From NCBI GenBank assembly GCA_017395215.1, contig JAFPVW010000055.1, forward strand, positions 1 to 32,772: a stretch of 32,772 bases of DNA. The letters run 5' to 3'. Numbering within the stretch: position 1 is the stretch's first letter; the number at the start of each line of letters is the position of its first letter. Both the position numbers and the translations under genes were made by a program. Positions 25,538 through 32,772 of this stretch are shown in pieces. This stretch comes from Prevotella sp. (lineage in GTDB: Bacteria > Bacteroidota > Bacteroidia > Bacteroidales > Bacteroidaceae). A model generated the notes under the pieces. The model had not been told where the DNA came from. It saw nothing but the letters and a program-made list of their open reading frames with translations, and ran no database searches.

Positions 25538-26401
25538 TTAGCTAAAGATGATTGTCTTGTTCTTGTATGTCAGTATCTTGCGCTCTATGTGCTTCTGAAC
25601 AGCGTGACTCAGTACAATCTTCTCCAGGTCCTTGCCCTTCAGCACGAGACTCTCAGGCGTGTCCTTGTGGGTGATGCGCGTCACGTCCTGTTCGATGATG
25701 GGACCGGCGTCCAGCTCAGCCGTCACATAGTGGCTCGTGGCACCGATAATCTTCACGCCGCGCTCCCAGGCCTGATGGTAGGGCTTGGCACCGACGAAGG
25801 CTGGCAGGAACGAGTGGTGGATGTTGATGATGTGGTGCGGATACTCGGCTATCATCTCGTCGGAGATGATCTGCATGTAGCGGGCCAGGACGATGAACGA
25901 GATGTCGAGCTTCTTCAGCAGTTCCATCTCGGCCTGCTCAACCTCGGCCTTGTTCGAATGGTCCTTCTTGATGCTCCAAACGTAGTAGGGAATGCCGAAC
26001 TGCTCAGCGACGTAGCGCAGGTCCTCGTGGTTAGAGACGATGCAGGGAATCTCGCAGGCAAACTCGCCGGCCTTCCAGCGCGCCAGCAGGTCGTAGAGGC
26101 AGTGGCTCATCTTCGAGACAAAGATAGCCATCCTCGGCTTCTTGTCGCTGTAGTAGAGCGAGAACTTCATCTTGTAACGCTGGGCATAGAGCGTAGTGAT
26201 ATATTCGTAGATTTTGTCGCGTGGAATGAGGAAGCCCTCCAGCTCCCATTCAATGCGCATGAAGAACATCCCGTCGAGCTTGTCTACGTATTGGTCGAGG
26301 TACACAATGTTGCCCTTGTTGTCGGTGATGAACTTCGTTACTTCTGTGATAATGCCCTGCTGGTCAGGACAATGCAGAAGCAGAATGGCTGTCTGTTTCA
26401 T
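25538..26401 (-). CDS. purU: Formyltetrahydrofolate deformylase
   Basis: A 287-residue enzyme that hydrolyses 10-formyltetrahydrofolate to formate and tetrahydrofolate, balancing one-carbon pools. The N-terminal ACT domain (residues about 4-80) starts AILLLHCPDQQGIITEVTKF. The C-terminal formyltransferase-like domain has INIHHSFLPAF and the aspartate in TAELDAGPI. The ACT domain separates it from PurN. It is the first gene of the minus-strand his/lys run. PurU recycles folate, while the HisF step releases the purine intermediate AICAR, so a metabolic link is plausible. Confidence 0.95.
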   Translation of the reverse strand: MKQTAILLLHCPDQQGIITEVTKFITDNKGNIVYLDQYVDKLDGMFFMRIEWELEGFLIPRDKIYEYITTLYAQRYKMKFSLYYSDKKPRMAIFVSKMSHCLYDLLARWKAGEFACEIPCIVSNHEDLRYVAEQFGIPYYVWSIKKDHSNKAEVEQAEMELLKKLDISFIVLARYMQIISDEMIAEYPHHIINIHHSFLPAFVGAKPYHQAWERGVKIIGATSHYVTAELDAGPIIEQDVTRITHKDTPESLVLKGKDLEKIVLSHAVQKHIERKILTYKNKTIIFS

Positions 26402-26434
26402 TTAGTTTTCTTTCCTTTTTTGCTTTTAATCGTG

Positions 26435-26442
26435 CAAAGGTA
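26435..26442 (-). promoter_or_regulatory. Promoter -7 element of the purU-his-lys run
   Basis: On the minus strand this is TACCTTTG, matching TAnnTTTG, 33 bases before the purU ATG. A T-run precedes it, but no clear TTTG is seen at the -33 position. Confidence 0.6.
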
Positions 26443-26489
26443 CGAAAAAAAAATGATTCACGCGTAAGAAATAGGTGATTTTTGCTTTT

Positions 26490-28316
26490 TCAGACAAATT
26501 TCTTAATCAGGGCAATGAAGCGAGAACCGTATTTCTGGCGTTTATGGTCGCCGACACCAGGTATAAAGCCAAACTGTTCGGCGGTGACAGGTTTCTGTGT
26601 GGCTAAGGCGTGGAGCACCTTGTCGCTGAACACGATGTAAGGCGGGAAACCCTCTTCCTCGGCACACTGGCGGCGCAGGGTACGCAGGGCATCAAACAGC
26701 TTCGGGTCTTCGATACCCGTTGTCGGGGGCATTCCCGGGATGGTGATGGTGGGAATCTCTAACGTCAGGCGCTGTCGGCGTCGGCGAGGCTCCTCTTTGA
26801 CGCTACGGTCGATGACGCACAGGGCGGCCTGCTTGCGGCCATAGAGCACATCCTCGCCCAACGGCGTGACTACCGTGCGGCGGCCTTCGTTGTAGACTAT
26901 CTCGAAGAACCCCATCTGCATCATCTGCAGCAGATAGTCGTTCCAGTCCTGAACACTCAGGTCGCGCCCTACGCCAAAGGTCTTCAACTGGTTGTAGCCC
27001 TTCTTGACGACGGTCGACGAGTTCATGCCCTTCAGTATCTCGGTGATGGTCGACAGACGTGCCTGCTCCTCCGTACGCTTCATGGCACTGAGCGCCATCT
27101 GGACGTATTTCGTGCCGTCGAACCGTTGCGGCGGATTCTGGCATACGTCGCAGTTGCCGCAGTCGTGGTCGGTCTGTTCGTTGAAGTAGCTCAGCAGGAT
27201 ACGGCGGCGACAGACGCCCGACTCGGCATACTCCCTCATGCGCTTCAGCTTGTCCATATTGACGTCCTGCTGACCGCTGGCCTTGGCAAACTCCGTCAGC
27301 TGGATGATGTCGGCGATGGAATAGAACAGCACGGTGTCGGCAGGTGCTCCGTCGCGCCCTGCACGCCCAATCTCCTGATAGAAGCTCTCGATGCTCTTGG
27401 GCATGTTGAAATGAATCACCCAGCGGACGTTGCTCTTGTCAATGCCCATGCCGAAGGCGATGGTGGCACAGACCACCAGCAAGTCGTCGTTCTTGAACTT
27501 CTCCTGGGTCTCGTTGCGCTCCTGGTTGGTCAGGCCGGCGTGGTAGGGGAGTGCGTTGATGCCCTTGGACCTCAGCGTGCGCGCTACCTTCTCTGTTGTC
27601 TTCCGGCTCAGGCAGTAGATGATGCCCGCATCGTAAGGACGGGCCTTGATGAAGTTCAGGATGTAGTTCATCTTCTCAGCATCACGGAAGCCGCGCTTGA
27701 CGGTGAGACTCAGGTTTGGACGGTCAAAACTTGAAATGAACTCACGGGCATCTTTCAGTTTTAGCTGCTCAATGATGTCGTGGCGGGTAATCTTGTCAGC
27801 GGTGGCCGTGAGGGCCATAATGGGCACGTTGGGGAACTGCTCACGCAATTGCCCTAACTGTGTGTATTCAGGGCGGAAATCGTGTCCCCAGTGGCTGATA
27901 CAGTGGGCTTCGTCGATGGCAAACAGCGAGATTCGCATGCGGTTCAGCAGGTAGGGAATCTCCGTCAGCAGCTTTTCGGGTGAGATATAGAGAAGCTTCA
28001 TGTCGCCCGACATACACTTCCGGCGGATGAAGGTATCGGCATCGGCCGAATTGTCGCTGTTCAGTGCGGCTGCCTCTATGCCGTTCGACTTCAGCGTCTC
28101 CACCTGGTCCTTCATCAGACTGATGAGCGGCGACACGATGACGGCTGTTCCCTCCATTGCCAAGGCTGGAATCTGGTAGCAGATGCTCTTGCCGCCACCT
28201 GTTGGCATTAAGACCAGAGAGTCGTGTCCCGACATGACATTTCGGATGATTTCTTCTTGGTTCTGTCGGAACGAAGAATATCCAAAAAAGTTCTTCAAAA
28301 GTGCAAATATTTCCAT
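26490..28316 (-). CDS. recQ: ATP-dependent DNA helicase RecQ
   Basis: A 608-residue 3'-5' DNA helicase in recombination and repair. Motif 0 is FRQNQEEII; Walker A is MPTGGGKS (37-44); the DEAH box is in FAIDEAHCISHWGHDFRPEY; motif VI is QEIGRAGRDG. The zinc-binding cysteines appear around CRRRILLSYF and CGNCDVC, followed by a winged-helix RQC domain and a C-terminal HRDC domain (about 530-608). The length is close to E. coli RecQ. It is transcribed away from the AraC-type gene and is separated from purU by 88 bases. Confidence 0.96.
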   Translation of the reverse strand: MEIFALLKNFFGYSSFRQNQEEIIRNVMSGHDSLVLMPTGGGKSICYQIPALAMEGTAVIVSPLISLMKDQVETLKSNGIEAAALNSDNSADADTFIRRKCMSGDMKLLYISPEKLLTEIPYLLNRMRISLFAIDEAHCISHWGHDFRPEYTQLGQLREQFPNVPIMALTATADKITRHDIIEQLKLKDAREFISSFDRPNLSLTVKRGFRDAEKMNYILNFIKARPYDAGIIYCLSRKTTEKVARTLRSKGINALPYHAGLTNQERNETQEKFKNDDLLVVCATIAFGMGIDKSNVRWVIHFNMPKSIESFYQEIGRAGRDGAPADTVLFYSIADIIQLTEFAKASGQQDVNMDKLKRMREYAESGVCRRRILLSYFNEQTDHDCGNCDVCQNPPQRFDGTKYVQMALSAMKRTEEQARLSTITEILKGMNSSTVVKKGYNQLKTFGVGRDLSVQDWNDYLLQMMQMGFFEIVYNEGRRTVVTPLGEDVLYGRKQAALCVIDRSVKEEPRRRRQRLTLEIPTITIPGMPPTTGIEDPKLFDALRTLRRQCAEEEGFPPYIVFSDKVLHALATQKPVTAEQFGFIPGVGDHKRQKYGSRFIALIKKFV

Positions 28317-28336
28317 GCTTTTTCTCTAATTCGGCA

Positions 28337-28344
28337 CAAAAATA
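28337..28344 (-). promoter_or_regulatory. Promoter -7 element of recQ
   Basis: On the minus strand this is TATTTTTG, matching TAnnTTTG, 20 bases before the recQ ATG. The -33 region is only T-rich, so this is the weaker of the two divergent promoters in 28317-28442. Confidence 0.5.
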
Positions 28345-28373
28345 CAACTTTTTTGTAAAAAAAGGGAAGATTA

Positions 28374-28405
28374 TTTGGAAATTATTTGAAAATTTCTTAT
28401 ATTTG
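28374..28405 (+). promoter_or_regulatory. Bacteroidetes-type promoter of the AraC/M49/AlkD run
   Basis: TTTG at 28374-28377, a 20-base spacer and TATATTTG at 28398-28405. The predicted start near 28412 lies after the upstream in-frame ATG at 28386, which decides the gene start in favour of 28443. Confidence 0.75.
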
Positions 28406-28442
28406 CACTCGACAGAAGATTCACATTCTTCTTTTTGGGCAT

Positions 28443-28904
28443 ATGGCAAAGTATAACATTACTGAAAAGAAAGAGAAAGAGGCTCACTACAGAAGTATGG
28501 TGAGCCCTAAGCTGATGGACGAGATGAAGGAGAAAATCCTTAACATTATCGTCATGCAGAAAAAGTACAAGGACAAGGACTATTCGGCCAAAAAGCTGGC
28601 GGAGGACCTGGGGACGAACACCCGTTACGTGTCGGCAGTTGTCAACGTACGCTTCCACATGAACTACGCTTCGTTCGTCAACAAGTATCGCATTGAGGAG
28701 GCGATGTCTATTTTGGTTGACAAGCGCTACCAGAACTTGCGGATGGAGGAGGTGAGCGATATGGTTGGCTTTGCCAATCGCCAGTCGTTCTATGCGTCGT
28801 TCTACAAGATTATGAATATGACACCGCGCGACTACCGTCTTAAGCATCTGCAGCAGCACCCGTCGCAAGCAGCTAAGAAACCAAAGAAGCATAATCCTGA
28901 ATGA
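28443..28904 (+). CDS. Small AraC-family DNA-binding protein
   Basis: A 153-residue protein consisting almost entirely of an AraC-type DNA-binding domain. The first helix-turn-helix is YSAKKLAEDLGTNTRYVSAV (about 43-62), and the second is MEEVSDMVGFANRQSFYASF with the family ending MTPRDYR (about 104-133). There is no ligand-binding or receiver domain, so its signal is unknown. The tail is Lys/Gln-rich. The frame could extend 19 codons upstream, but that start lies inside the promoter. Its stop overlaps the peptidase start (ATGA). A local regulator of its own operon or of the divergent recQ is possible, but unproven. Confidence 0.88.
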   Translation: MAKYNITEKKEKEAHYRSMVSPKLMDEMKEKILNIIVMQKKYKDKDYSAKKLAEDLGTNTRYVSAVVNVRFHMNYASFVNKYRIEEAMSILVDKRYQNLRMEEVSDMVGFANRQSFYASFYKIMNMTPRDYRLKHLQQHPSQAAKKPKKHNPE

Positions 28905-30847
28905 AAGACTTCTGTTATACAGACGAGCGTTTTGCTGATTTGCAAATGCTTCGTTACCGGCTGACGGGATTTGAACAACTATCATTACAGCAGAAGACAC
29001 TTGTTTATTACTTATCGAAAGCAGCACTGTTCGGGCGCGACATAACGTTCGACCAGTACGGTCGTTATAACCTCCGCATCCGCAAGATGCTGGAAGTGGT
29101 CTATACCGACATGCGTATCGACCATGATACCGACGATTTCCGTGCCCTCGAACTTTACCTGAAGCGTGTCTGGTTCTCAAACGGTATCTACCACCACTAC
29201 GGCTGTGAGAAGTTTATACCTGGCTTTGGCGAGGAGTATCTGCGACGGGTGCTCCACGAGGTGGAAGCCTGCCGCCTGCCACTGAGCGAAGGACAGAGCG
29301 TGGACGGTCTGTGCGACGAACTGTTCCCTGTTATCTTTGCCCCGCAGGTGCTGCCCAAGCGCGTGAATAAGGCTGACGGCGAAGACCTGCTGCTCACTTC
29401 AGCCTGCAACTTCTATGACGGCGTGACGCAGGCTGAGGCTGAAGACTATTACAATAGCAAGAAAGATGCTCAGGATCAGCAGCCACCATCTTACGGTCTG
29501 AACTCCACGCTCGTGAAGCGTGACGGACAGATTTCCGAGGAGGTATGGAGTGCCAATGGGCGTTACGGGAATGCTATTAGCCATATCGTCTATTGGTTGC
29601 GCAAGGCCGCTGAAGTGGCAGAGAACGACAGCCAGCGCTCTGTTATCGAGAAACTGATTGAATATTACGAAACGGGCGACCTGCGCCTGTTCGATGAATA
29701 TAGCATCGAGTGGCTCCAGTGTCTGGAGGGTAGGGTAGACTTTATCAACGGTTTCATCGAGGTTTACGGTGACCCATTGGGACTGAAAGGCTCGTGGGAG
29801 TCGCTTGTGGAGTACATCGACGAGGAGGCTACCTACCGCACACGTACTATTGCCCAGAACGCGCAGTGGTTTGAGGACCACTCACCTGTCGACCCGCGCT
29901 TCCGCAAGCCTATAGTAAAAGGTGTTTCGGCCAACGTCATCTGTGCTGCTATGCTTGGCGGTGAGGAGTACCCTTCAACGGCCATAGGCATCAATCTGCC
30001 CAATGCTGACTGGATTCGGGCCCAATATGGCTCGAAGAGCATCACCATCTCGAATATCACCGATGCCTACAATAAGGCTGCTCACGGTAGTGGGTTCAAG
30101 GAGGAGTTTGTCATCGATGCCGAGACACTGGCGCTCATTGAGAAGTATGGCGACGTCTGCGACGATCTGCATACCGACCTGCACGAGTGTTTGGGACACG
30201 GGAGCGGACAACTGCTGCCGGGTGTTAATCCTGATGCGCTGAAAGCCTATGGTAACACCATCGAGGAAGCCCGTGCCGACCTTTTCGGACTCTACTATAT
30301 TGCCGACCCCAAGCTCGTTGAGTTAGGTTTGGTTCCTGACGCTGAGGCCTACAAATCGCAGTACTACACCTACATGATGAACGGCCTGATGACTCAGCTT
30401 ATCCGCATCACACCAGGCAACCAGATAGAAGAAGCACACATGCGCAACCGCGCCCTTATCGCCCATTGGTGTGCCGCCCAATGTTCAGTGGTCTCGCTTA
30501 TCAAGAGAGACGGTAAAACCTACTTAAAAATAGACGATTACGCCGAATTGCGAAAGCTTTTCGCGAAGCTGCTTGCTGAGGTGCAGCGCATCAAGAGCGA
30601 AGGCGATTTCGAGGCTGCCCGCGACCTGGTAGAGTGCTATGCCGTCAAAGTAGATGCCGACCTCCACGCCGAGGTCTTGGAGCGTTACAGGCGCCTGAAC
30701 CTTGCTCCTTACAAGGGCTTCATCAATCCGCAGATGTTGCCCGTTCTTGGCCCGGACGGAAAGATAACCGATATACAACTAAACTATGCAGAACAGTATG
30801 CTCACCAGATGCTGCGCTACAGTTCTGAGTACGCAACACTAATATGA
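28901..30847 (+). CDS. Dipeptidyl peptidase III-like zinc peptidase (M49)
   Basis: A 648-residue metallopeptidase that should remove dipeptides from peptide N-termini. The zinc motif is HECLGH (H428-H433, catalytic E429), and the third ligand is E456 in EEARAD. The 23-residue H433-to-E456 spacing matches the Bacteroides thetaiotaomicron enzyme as I recall it (H453, E476), not the longer spacing of eukaryotic DPP III. There is no signal peptide, unlike some Bacteroides members, so a cytoplasmic role is likely. It overlaps the genes on both sides by 4 bases. The substrate is not readable from sequence. Confidence 0.9.
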   Translation: MKDFCYTDERFADLQMLRYRLTGFEQLSLQQKTLVYYLSKAALFGRDITFDQYGRYNLRIRKMLEVVYTDMRIDHDTDDFRALELYLKRVWFSNGIYHHYGCEKFIPGFGEEYLRRVLHEVEACRLPLSEGQSVDGLCDELFPVIFAPQVLPKRVNKADGEDLLLTSACNFYDGVTQAEAEDYYNSKKDAQDQQPPSYGLNSTLVKRDGQISEEVWSANGRYGNAISHIVYWLRKAAEVAENDSQRSVIEKLIEYYETGDLRLFDEYSIEWLQCLEGRVDFINGFIEVYGDPLGLKGSWESLVEYIDEEATYRTRTIAQNAQWFEDHSPVDPRFRKPIVKGVSANVICAAMLGGEEYPSTAIGINLPNADWIRAQYGSKSITISNITDAYNKAAHGSGFKEEFVIDAETLALIEKYGDVCDDLHTDLHECLGHGSGQLLPGVNPDALKAYGNTIEEARADLFGLYYIADPKLVELGLVPDAEAYKSQYYTYMMNGLMTQLIRITPGNQIEEAHMRNRALIAHWCAAQCSVVSLIKRDGKTYLKIDDYAELRKLFAKLLAEVQRIKSEGDFEAARDLVECYAVKVDADLHAEVLERYRRLNLAPYKGFINPQMLPVLGPDGKITDIQLNYAEQYAHQMLRYSSEYATLI

Positions 30848-31482
30848 ATGAGAAAATCAAGGAAATCAAGCAGTCGTTCCGCCTGATGATGGATGGCTCT
30901 GTGGCTCAGTCAATGCGCGACAAGGGCGTTGACTACCACCTCAACTGGGGTGTCACACTACCCAGACTGCGCGAAAAAGCCGATGAAATCGGCAAAAATT
31001 ACGATTTGGCCATCGCCCTGTGGAAAGAGAATGTCCGCGAGTGCAAGATTCTGGCCACGATGATCATGCCGCCTGACGTCATACTGCCCGAAGTGGTTGA
31101 CATTTGGATGGAGCAGACAGAAACCGTTGAGATTGCCGAACAGGCCTCGATGAACCTCTATCAGTATTTGCCCTATGCCCCCATGAAGGCATTCGAATGG
31201 ATGGCTTCTGACAAGGACCTCTATCAGCTTTGTGGTTTCCATGTCCTCAGCCGACTCTTTATGAACCGACAAGAGCCTAACGAGCGTGGTATCAATGAGT
31301 TTCTTGACCAAGCTCAAGTGGCACTTCAGTCCCAAAACTTGACTGTCCGTAAGGCTGCTCTCAATAGTCTTAACCGCTTTGCCGACCTCGGTTTGGTCTA
31401 TCAGCGTCTGGCTGAAAACATTCTCCGTATGGTGAAGATTCCCGAACCTCATATATCCTCTTCCTCTGACATTTTGGAGTAA
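30844..31482 (+). CDS. AlkD-like DNA alkylation repair family protein
   Basis: A 212-residue protein with the HEAT-repeat-like helices and early motifs of the AlkD family (LNWGVTLPRLREKADEI and AIALWKENVRECKILATMIM, residues about 35-80). Relatives in Bacillus cereus are glycosylases that remove alkylated bases; not every member is active, and I did not confirm the catalytic residues. The last ten residues are Ser-rich and probably disordered. Its start overlaps the peptidase stop. The link between a peptidase and a repair-like protein is unexplained. The stop codon lies in the loop of a hairpin. Confidence 0.75.
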   Translation: MNEKIKEIKQSFRLMMDGSVAQSMRDKGVDYHLNWGVTLPRLREKADEIGKNYDLAIALWKENVRECKILATMIMPPDVILPEVVDIWMEQTETVEIAEQASMNLYQYLPYAPMKAFEWMASDKDLYQLCGFHVLSRLFMNRQEPNERGINEFLDQAQVALQSQNLTVRKAALNSLNRFADLGLVYQRLAENILRMVKIPEPHISSSSDILE

Positions 31483-31495
31483 TCTCTCCAAAATG
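31470..31495 (+). other. Perfect 10-bp hairpin over the stop codon
   Basis: CATTTTGGAG (31470-31479) pairs with CTCCAAAATG (31486-31495), leaving loop TAATCT that contains the stop of the AlkD-like gene. There is no T-run, so it may stabilise the 3' end or act as a weak terminator. Confidence 0.55.
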
Positions 31496-31567
31496 ATGTA
31501 GGACATATATATGGCAGCTATTCTAACGTCATTCCGTGTTTTTCTGTGCTTAAAGACAAATATGTAT

Positions 31568-31831
31568 ATATCCGTCAATCCGTCACTTTCTACCTATCCT
31601 CCTCATGCTGAGTGTGTTACGTGGTGACGGATGATGGTGGTGGGTGACGGATGGCTGCAAGCTCCAACGGCTGCAATGATTCACGGGCGGTGAACAATGA
31701 TTCACCGCCCGTGAACATTAGGCACAGAGGCTTAGCGCACTGGAATGCACCGTACATCCGTCACCCATCACCATTATCCGTCACCATGTATCTACTTGAT
31801 TGTCTGACGTTTACGCGGCTGTGACGGATAT
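31568..31831 (+). repeat. Nested inverted-repeat element upstream of tkt
   Basis: Three inverted pairs sit inside one another. The outer pair is ATATCCGTCA (31568-31577) with TGACGGATAT (31822-31831). The middle pair is 31623-31653 with 31755-31785 (31 bases, 29 identical, both differences able to form G-U). The inner pair is 31680-31694 with 31701-31715. The heptamer ATCCGTC occurs seven times here counting both strands. There is no open frame of note and no clear target duplication. It resembles a non-autonomous palindromic element, but identity is unknown. The flanks (31496-31567 and 31832-31970) hold nothing I can name, except a weak hairpin at 31903-31936. Confidence 0.8.
31680..31715 (+). 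repeat. Perfect 15-bp inner palindrome
   Basis: TTCACGGGCGGTGAA (31680-31694), loop CAATGA, then TTCACCGCCCGTGAA (31701-31715). With one bulged A the stem extends by AATG/CATT to 19 bp. It is GC-rich with no T-run. Confidence 0.9.
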
Positions 31832-31970
31832 GGCGGATTTAAATTCATATCGCACGCAAAGCGGCTAAGAAACTTTGACATAACCAAGGCTTCGGGAACT
31901 CTTCAACTTGCGGAGAAAACAGTCTCCATAGGTTGATTTGATTATTAACGTGAAAAGAAAAGAGAAAACA

Positions 31971-32002
31971 TTCGGTTGTTTCGGATTTTTTGTGTATCTT
32001 TG
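31971..32002 (+). promoter_or_regulatory. Bacteroidetes-type promoter of tkt
   Basis: TATCTTTG at 31995-32002 is a strong -7 element. At the -33 position lies TTCG (31971-31974), a one-base variant of TTTG, with a 20-base spacer. The leader would be about 30 bases. Confidence 0.7.
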
Positions 32003-32038
32003 CACGCAAAATCATTTTTAATAAATTAATTATTCATT

Positions 32039-32772
32039 ATGAACGACAACAAAGTTATGAACATGGCTGCCGACAACATCCGAATCCTGGCAGCTTCGAT
32101 GGTTGAAAAGGCTAAGTCGGGACACCCCGGCGGCGCTATGGGTGGTGCTGACTTCATCAACACCCTGTACAGTGAATTCCTCGTCTACGACCCTGAGAAT
32201 CCCGCTTGGGAGGGTCGTGACCGCTTCTTCCTCGACCCCGGCCACATGGCTCCGATGCTCTATTCGCAGCTTGCCCTCATCGGGAAGTTCACGCTCGATG
32301 ACCTGAAGAACCTGCGCCAGTGGGGCTCGGTTACGCCCGGCCACCCCGAGCGCGAGATTGAGCGCGGCATTGAGAACACTTCTGGTCCCCTCGGCCAGGG
32401 CCACACCTTCGCCGTGGGTGCTGCCATCGCCGCCAAATTCCTGAAGGCTCGTCTGGGCAACGTGATGAACCAGACCATCTACGCCTACATCTCTGACGGT
32501 GGCGTGCAGGAGGAGATTTCGCAGGGTGCAGGCCGCATTGCCGGTAATCTGGGCCTCGACAACCTCATCATGTTCTACGATGCCAACGATATTCAGCTCT
32601 CGACGAAGACCGAGGTGGTGACCTCCGAGGACACCGCCAAGAAGTACGAGGCATGGGGCTGGTACGTGCAGAAGATTGACGGTAACGACGTCGACCAGAT
32701 TCGCGAGGCCATCAAGAAGGCCCAGGCTGAGAAGGAGCGTCCGTCGCTCATCATCGGCCACTGCGTCATGGG
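32039..32772 (+). CDS. tkt: Transketolase, N-terminal part
   Basis: The frame is open from ATG 32039 to the window end (244 codons), so only the thiamine-diphosphate-binding half is present. It carries out two-carbon transfers in the non-oxidative pentose phosphate pathway. Seen motifs are AKSGHPGGAMGG (H29), DPGHMAPMLY, GPLGQGHTFAVG, and the metal/cofactor motif SDGGVQEE at 152-159, which replaces the more common GDGCxxEG. The SDGG form is familiar from Bacteroidetes transketolases. The catalytic-domain remainder lies outside the window. The start is fixed by the nearby promoter and the family's N-terminus. Confidence 0.95.
   Translation, partial: MNDNKVMNMAADNIRILAASMVEKAKSGHPGGAMGGADFINTLYSEFLVYDPENPAWEGRDRFFLDPGHMAPMLYSQLALIGKFTLDDLKNLRQWGSVTPGHPEREIERGIENTSGPLGQGHTFAVGAAIAAKFLKARLGNVMNQTIYAYISDGGVQEEISQGAGRIAGNLGLDNLIMFYDANDIQLSTKTEVVTSEDTAKKYEAWGWYVQKIDGNDVDQIREAIKKAQAEKERPSLIIGHCVM

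Noticed and set aside
28414-28436. AGAAGA/TCTTCT hairpin followed by Ts before the AraC-type start
   Set aside because: A six-pair, mostly A-U stem is too weak to call an attenuator without conservation data.
28386-28442. 19-codon N-terminal extension of the AraC-type gene
   Set aside because: The promoter -7 element lies at 28398-28405, inside this extension, so it would not be transcribed in full.
31568-31831. CRISPR-like reading of the repeated ATCCGTC motifs
   Set aside because: The copies are short, in both orientations and unevenly spaced, with no uniform spacers or cas genes nearby.
31903-31936. Hairpin TCAAC/GTTGA with inner GGAGA/TCTCC before tkt
   Set aside because: Two 5-bp stems around an internal loop and only a loosely T-rich tail; too weak to call a terminator.

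Overview
The window looks like chromosomal DNA of a Prevotella-like member of the Bacteroidales. The evidence is four promoters with the Bacteroidetes pattern (TTTG or a variant, 19-20 bases, then TAnnTTTG), genes usually lacking a clear Shine-Dalgarno sequence, a BspA-type leucine-rich-repeat surface protein, a DPE2-like glucanotransferase with starch-binding modules, and a Bacteroides-type dipeptidyl peptidase III. There are no rRNA or tRNA genes, no CRISPR array, no transposase and no prophage genes. Apart from the adhesin and the non-coding repeats, the gene content is mostly housekeeping metabolism.

Layout. (1) 1-108 is the end of an unrecognised gene. (2) 109-563 is a long leader with a promoter and several hairpins, one an enclosed two-stem structure ending in a U-run. 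(3) 564-5615 encodes a 1683-residue secreted LRR adhesin ending in two cohesin-like/dockerin-like pairs, followed by a terminator, a 21-base tandem repeat and an imperfect 25-base inverted repeat. (4) 6026-16614 is a plus-strand run: polytopic iron-sulfur protein, Tat-type ferredoxin/aldo-keto reductase, ADP-forming acyl-CoA synthetase, 4-alpha-glucanotransferase and secreted family 2 glycosidase. Three copies of a short palindromic repeat lie in its first two genes, two of them translated in frame. (5) 16648-28316 is on the minus strand. In transcription order it holds recQ, then a tight run of purU, hisH, hisA, hisF, hisIE, ftsE, lysC, lysA and a SpoU-type RNA methyltransferase, then htpG behind its own apparent sigma-54 promoter. 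(6) 28443-31482 is a divergent plus-strand trio with 4-base overlaps: AraC-type regulator, M49 peptidase and AlkD-like protein. (7) 31483-32038 is a gene-free spacer with a nested inverted-repeat element. (8) 32039 to the end is the start of transketolase.

How the genes fit together. The 6026 cluster joins membrane and exported electron-transfer proteins to acyl-CoA/ATP metabolism and glucan breakdown. The minus-strand run carries the later histidine steps and lysine synthesis along with formate release from formyl-tetrahydrofolate and a division ABC ATPase. I found no gene set that clearly forms a new defence or mobile system. The most unusual signals are the in-frame palindromic repeats placed just before two Tat-like motifs, the inverted pair of that repeat around a start codon, the sigma-54 site at htpG, the structured adhesin leader, and the nested palindrome before tkt.
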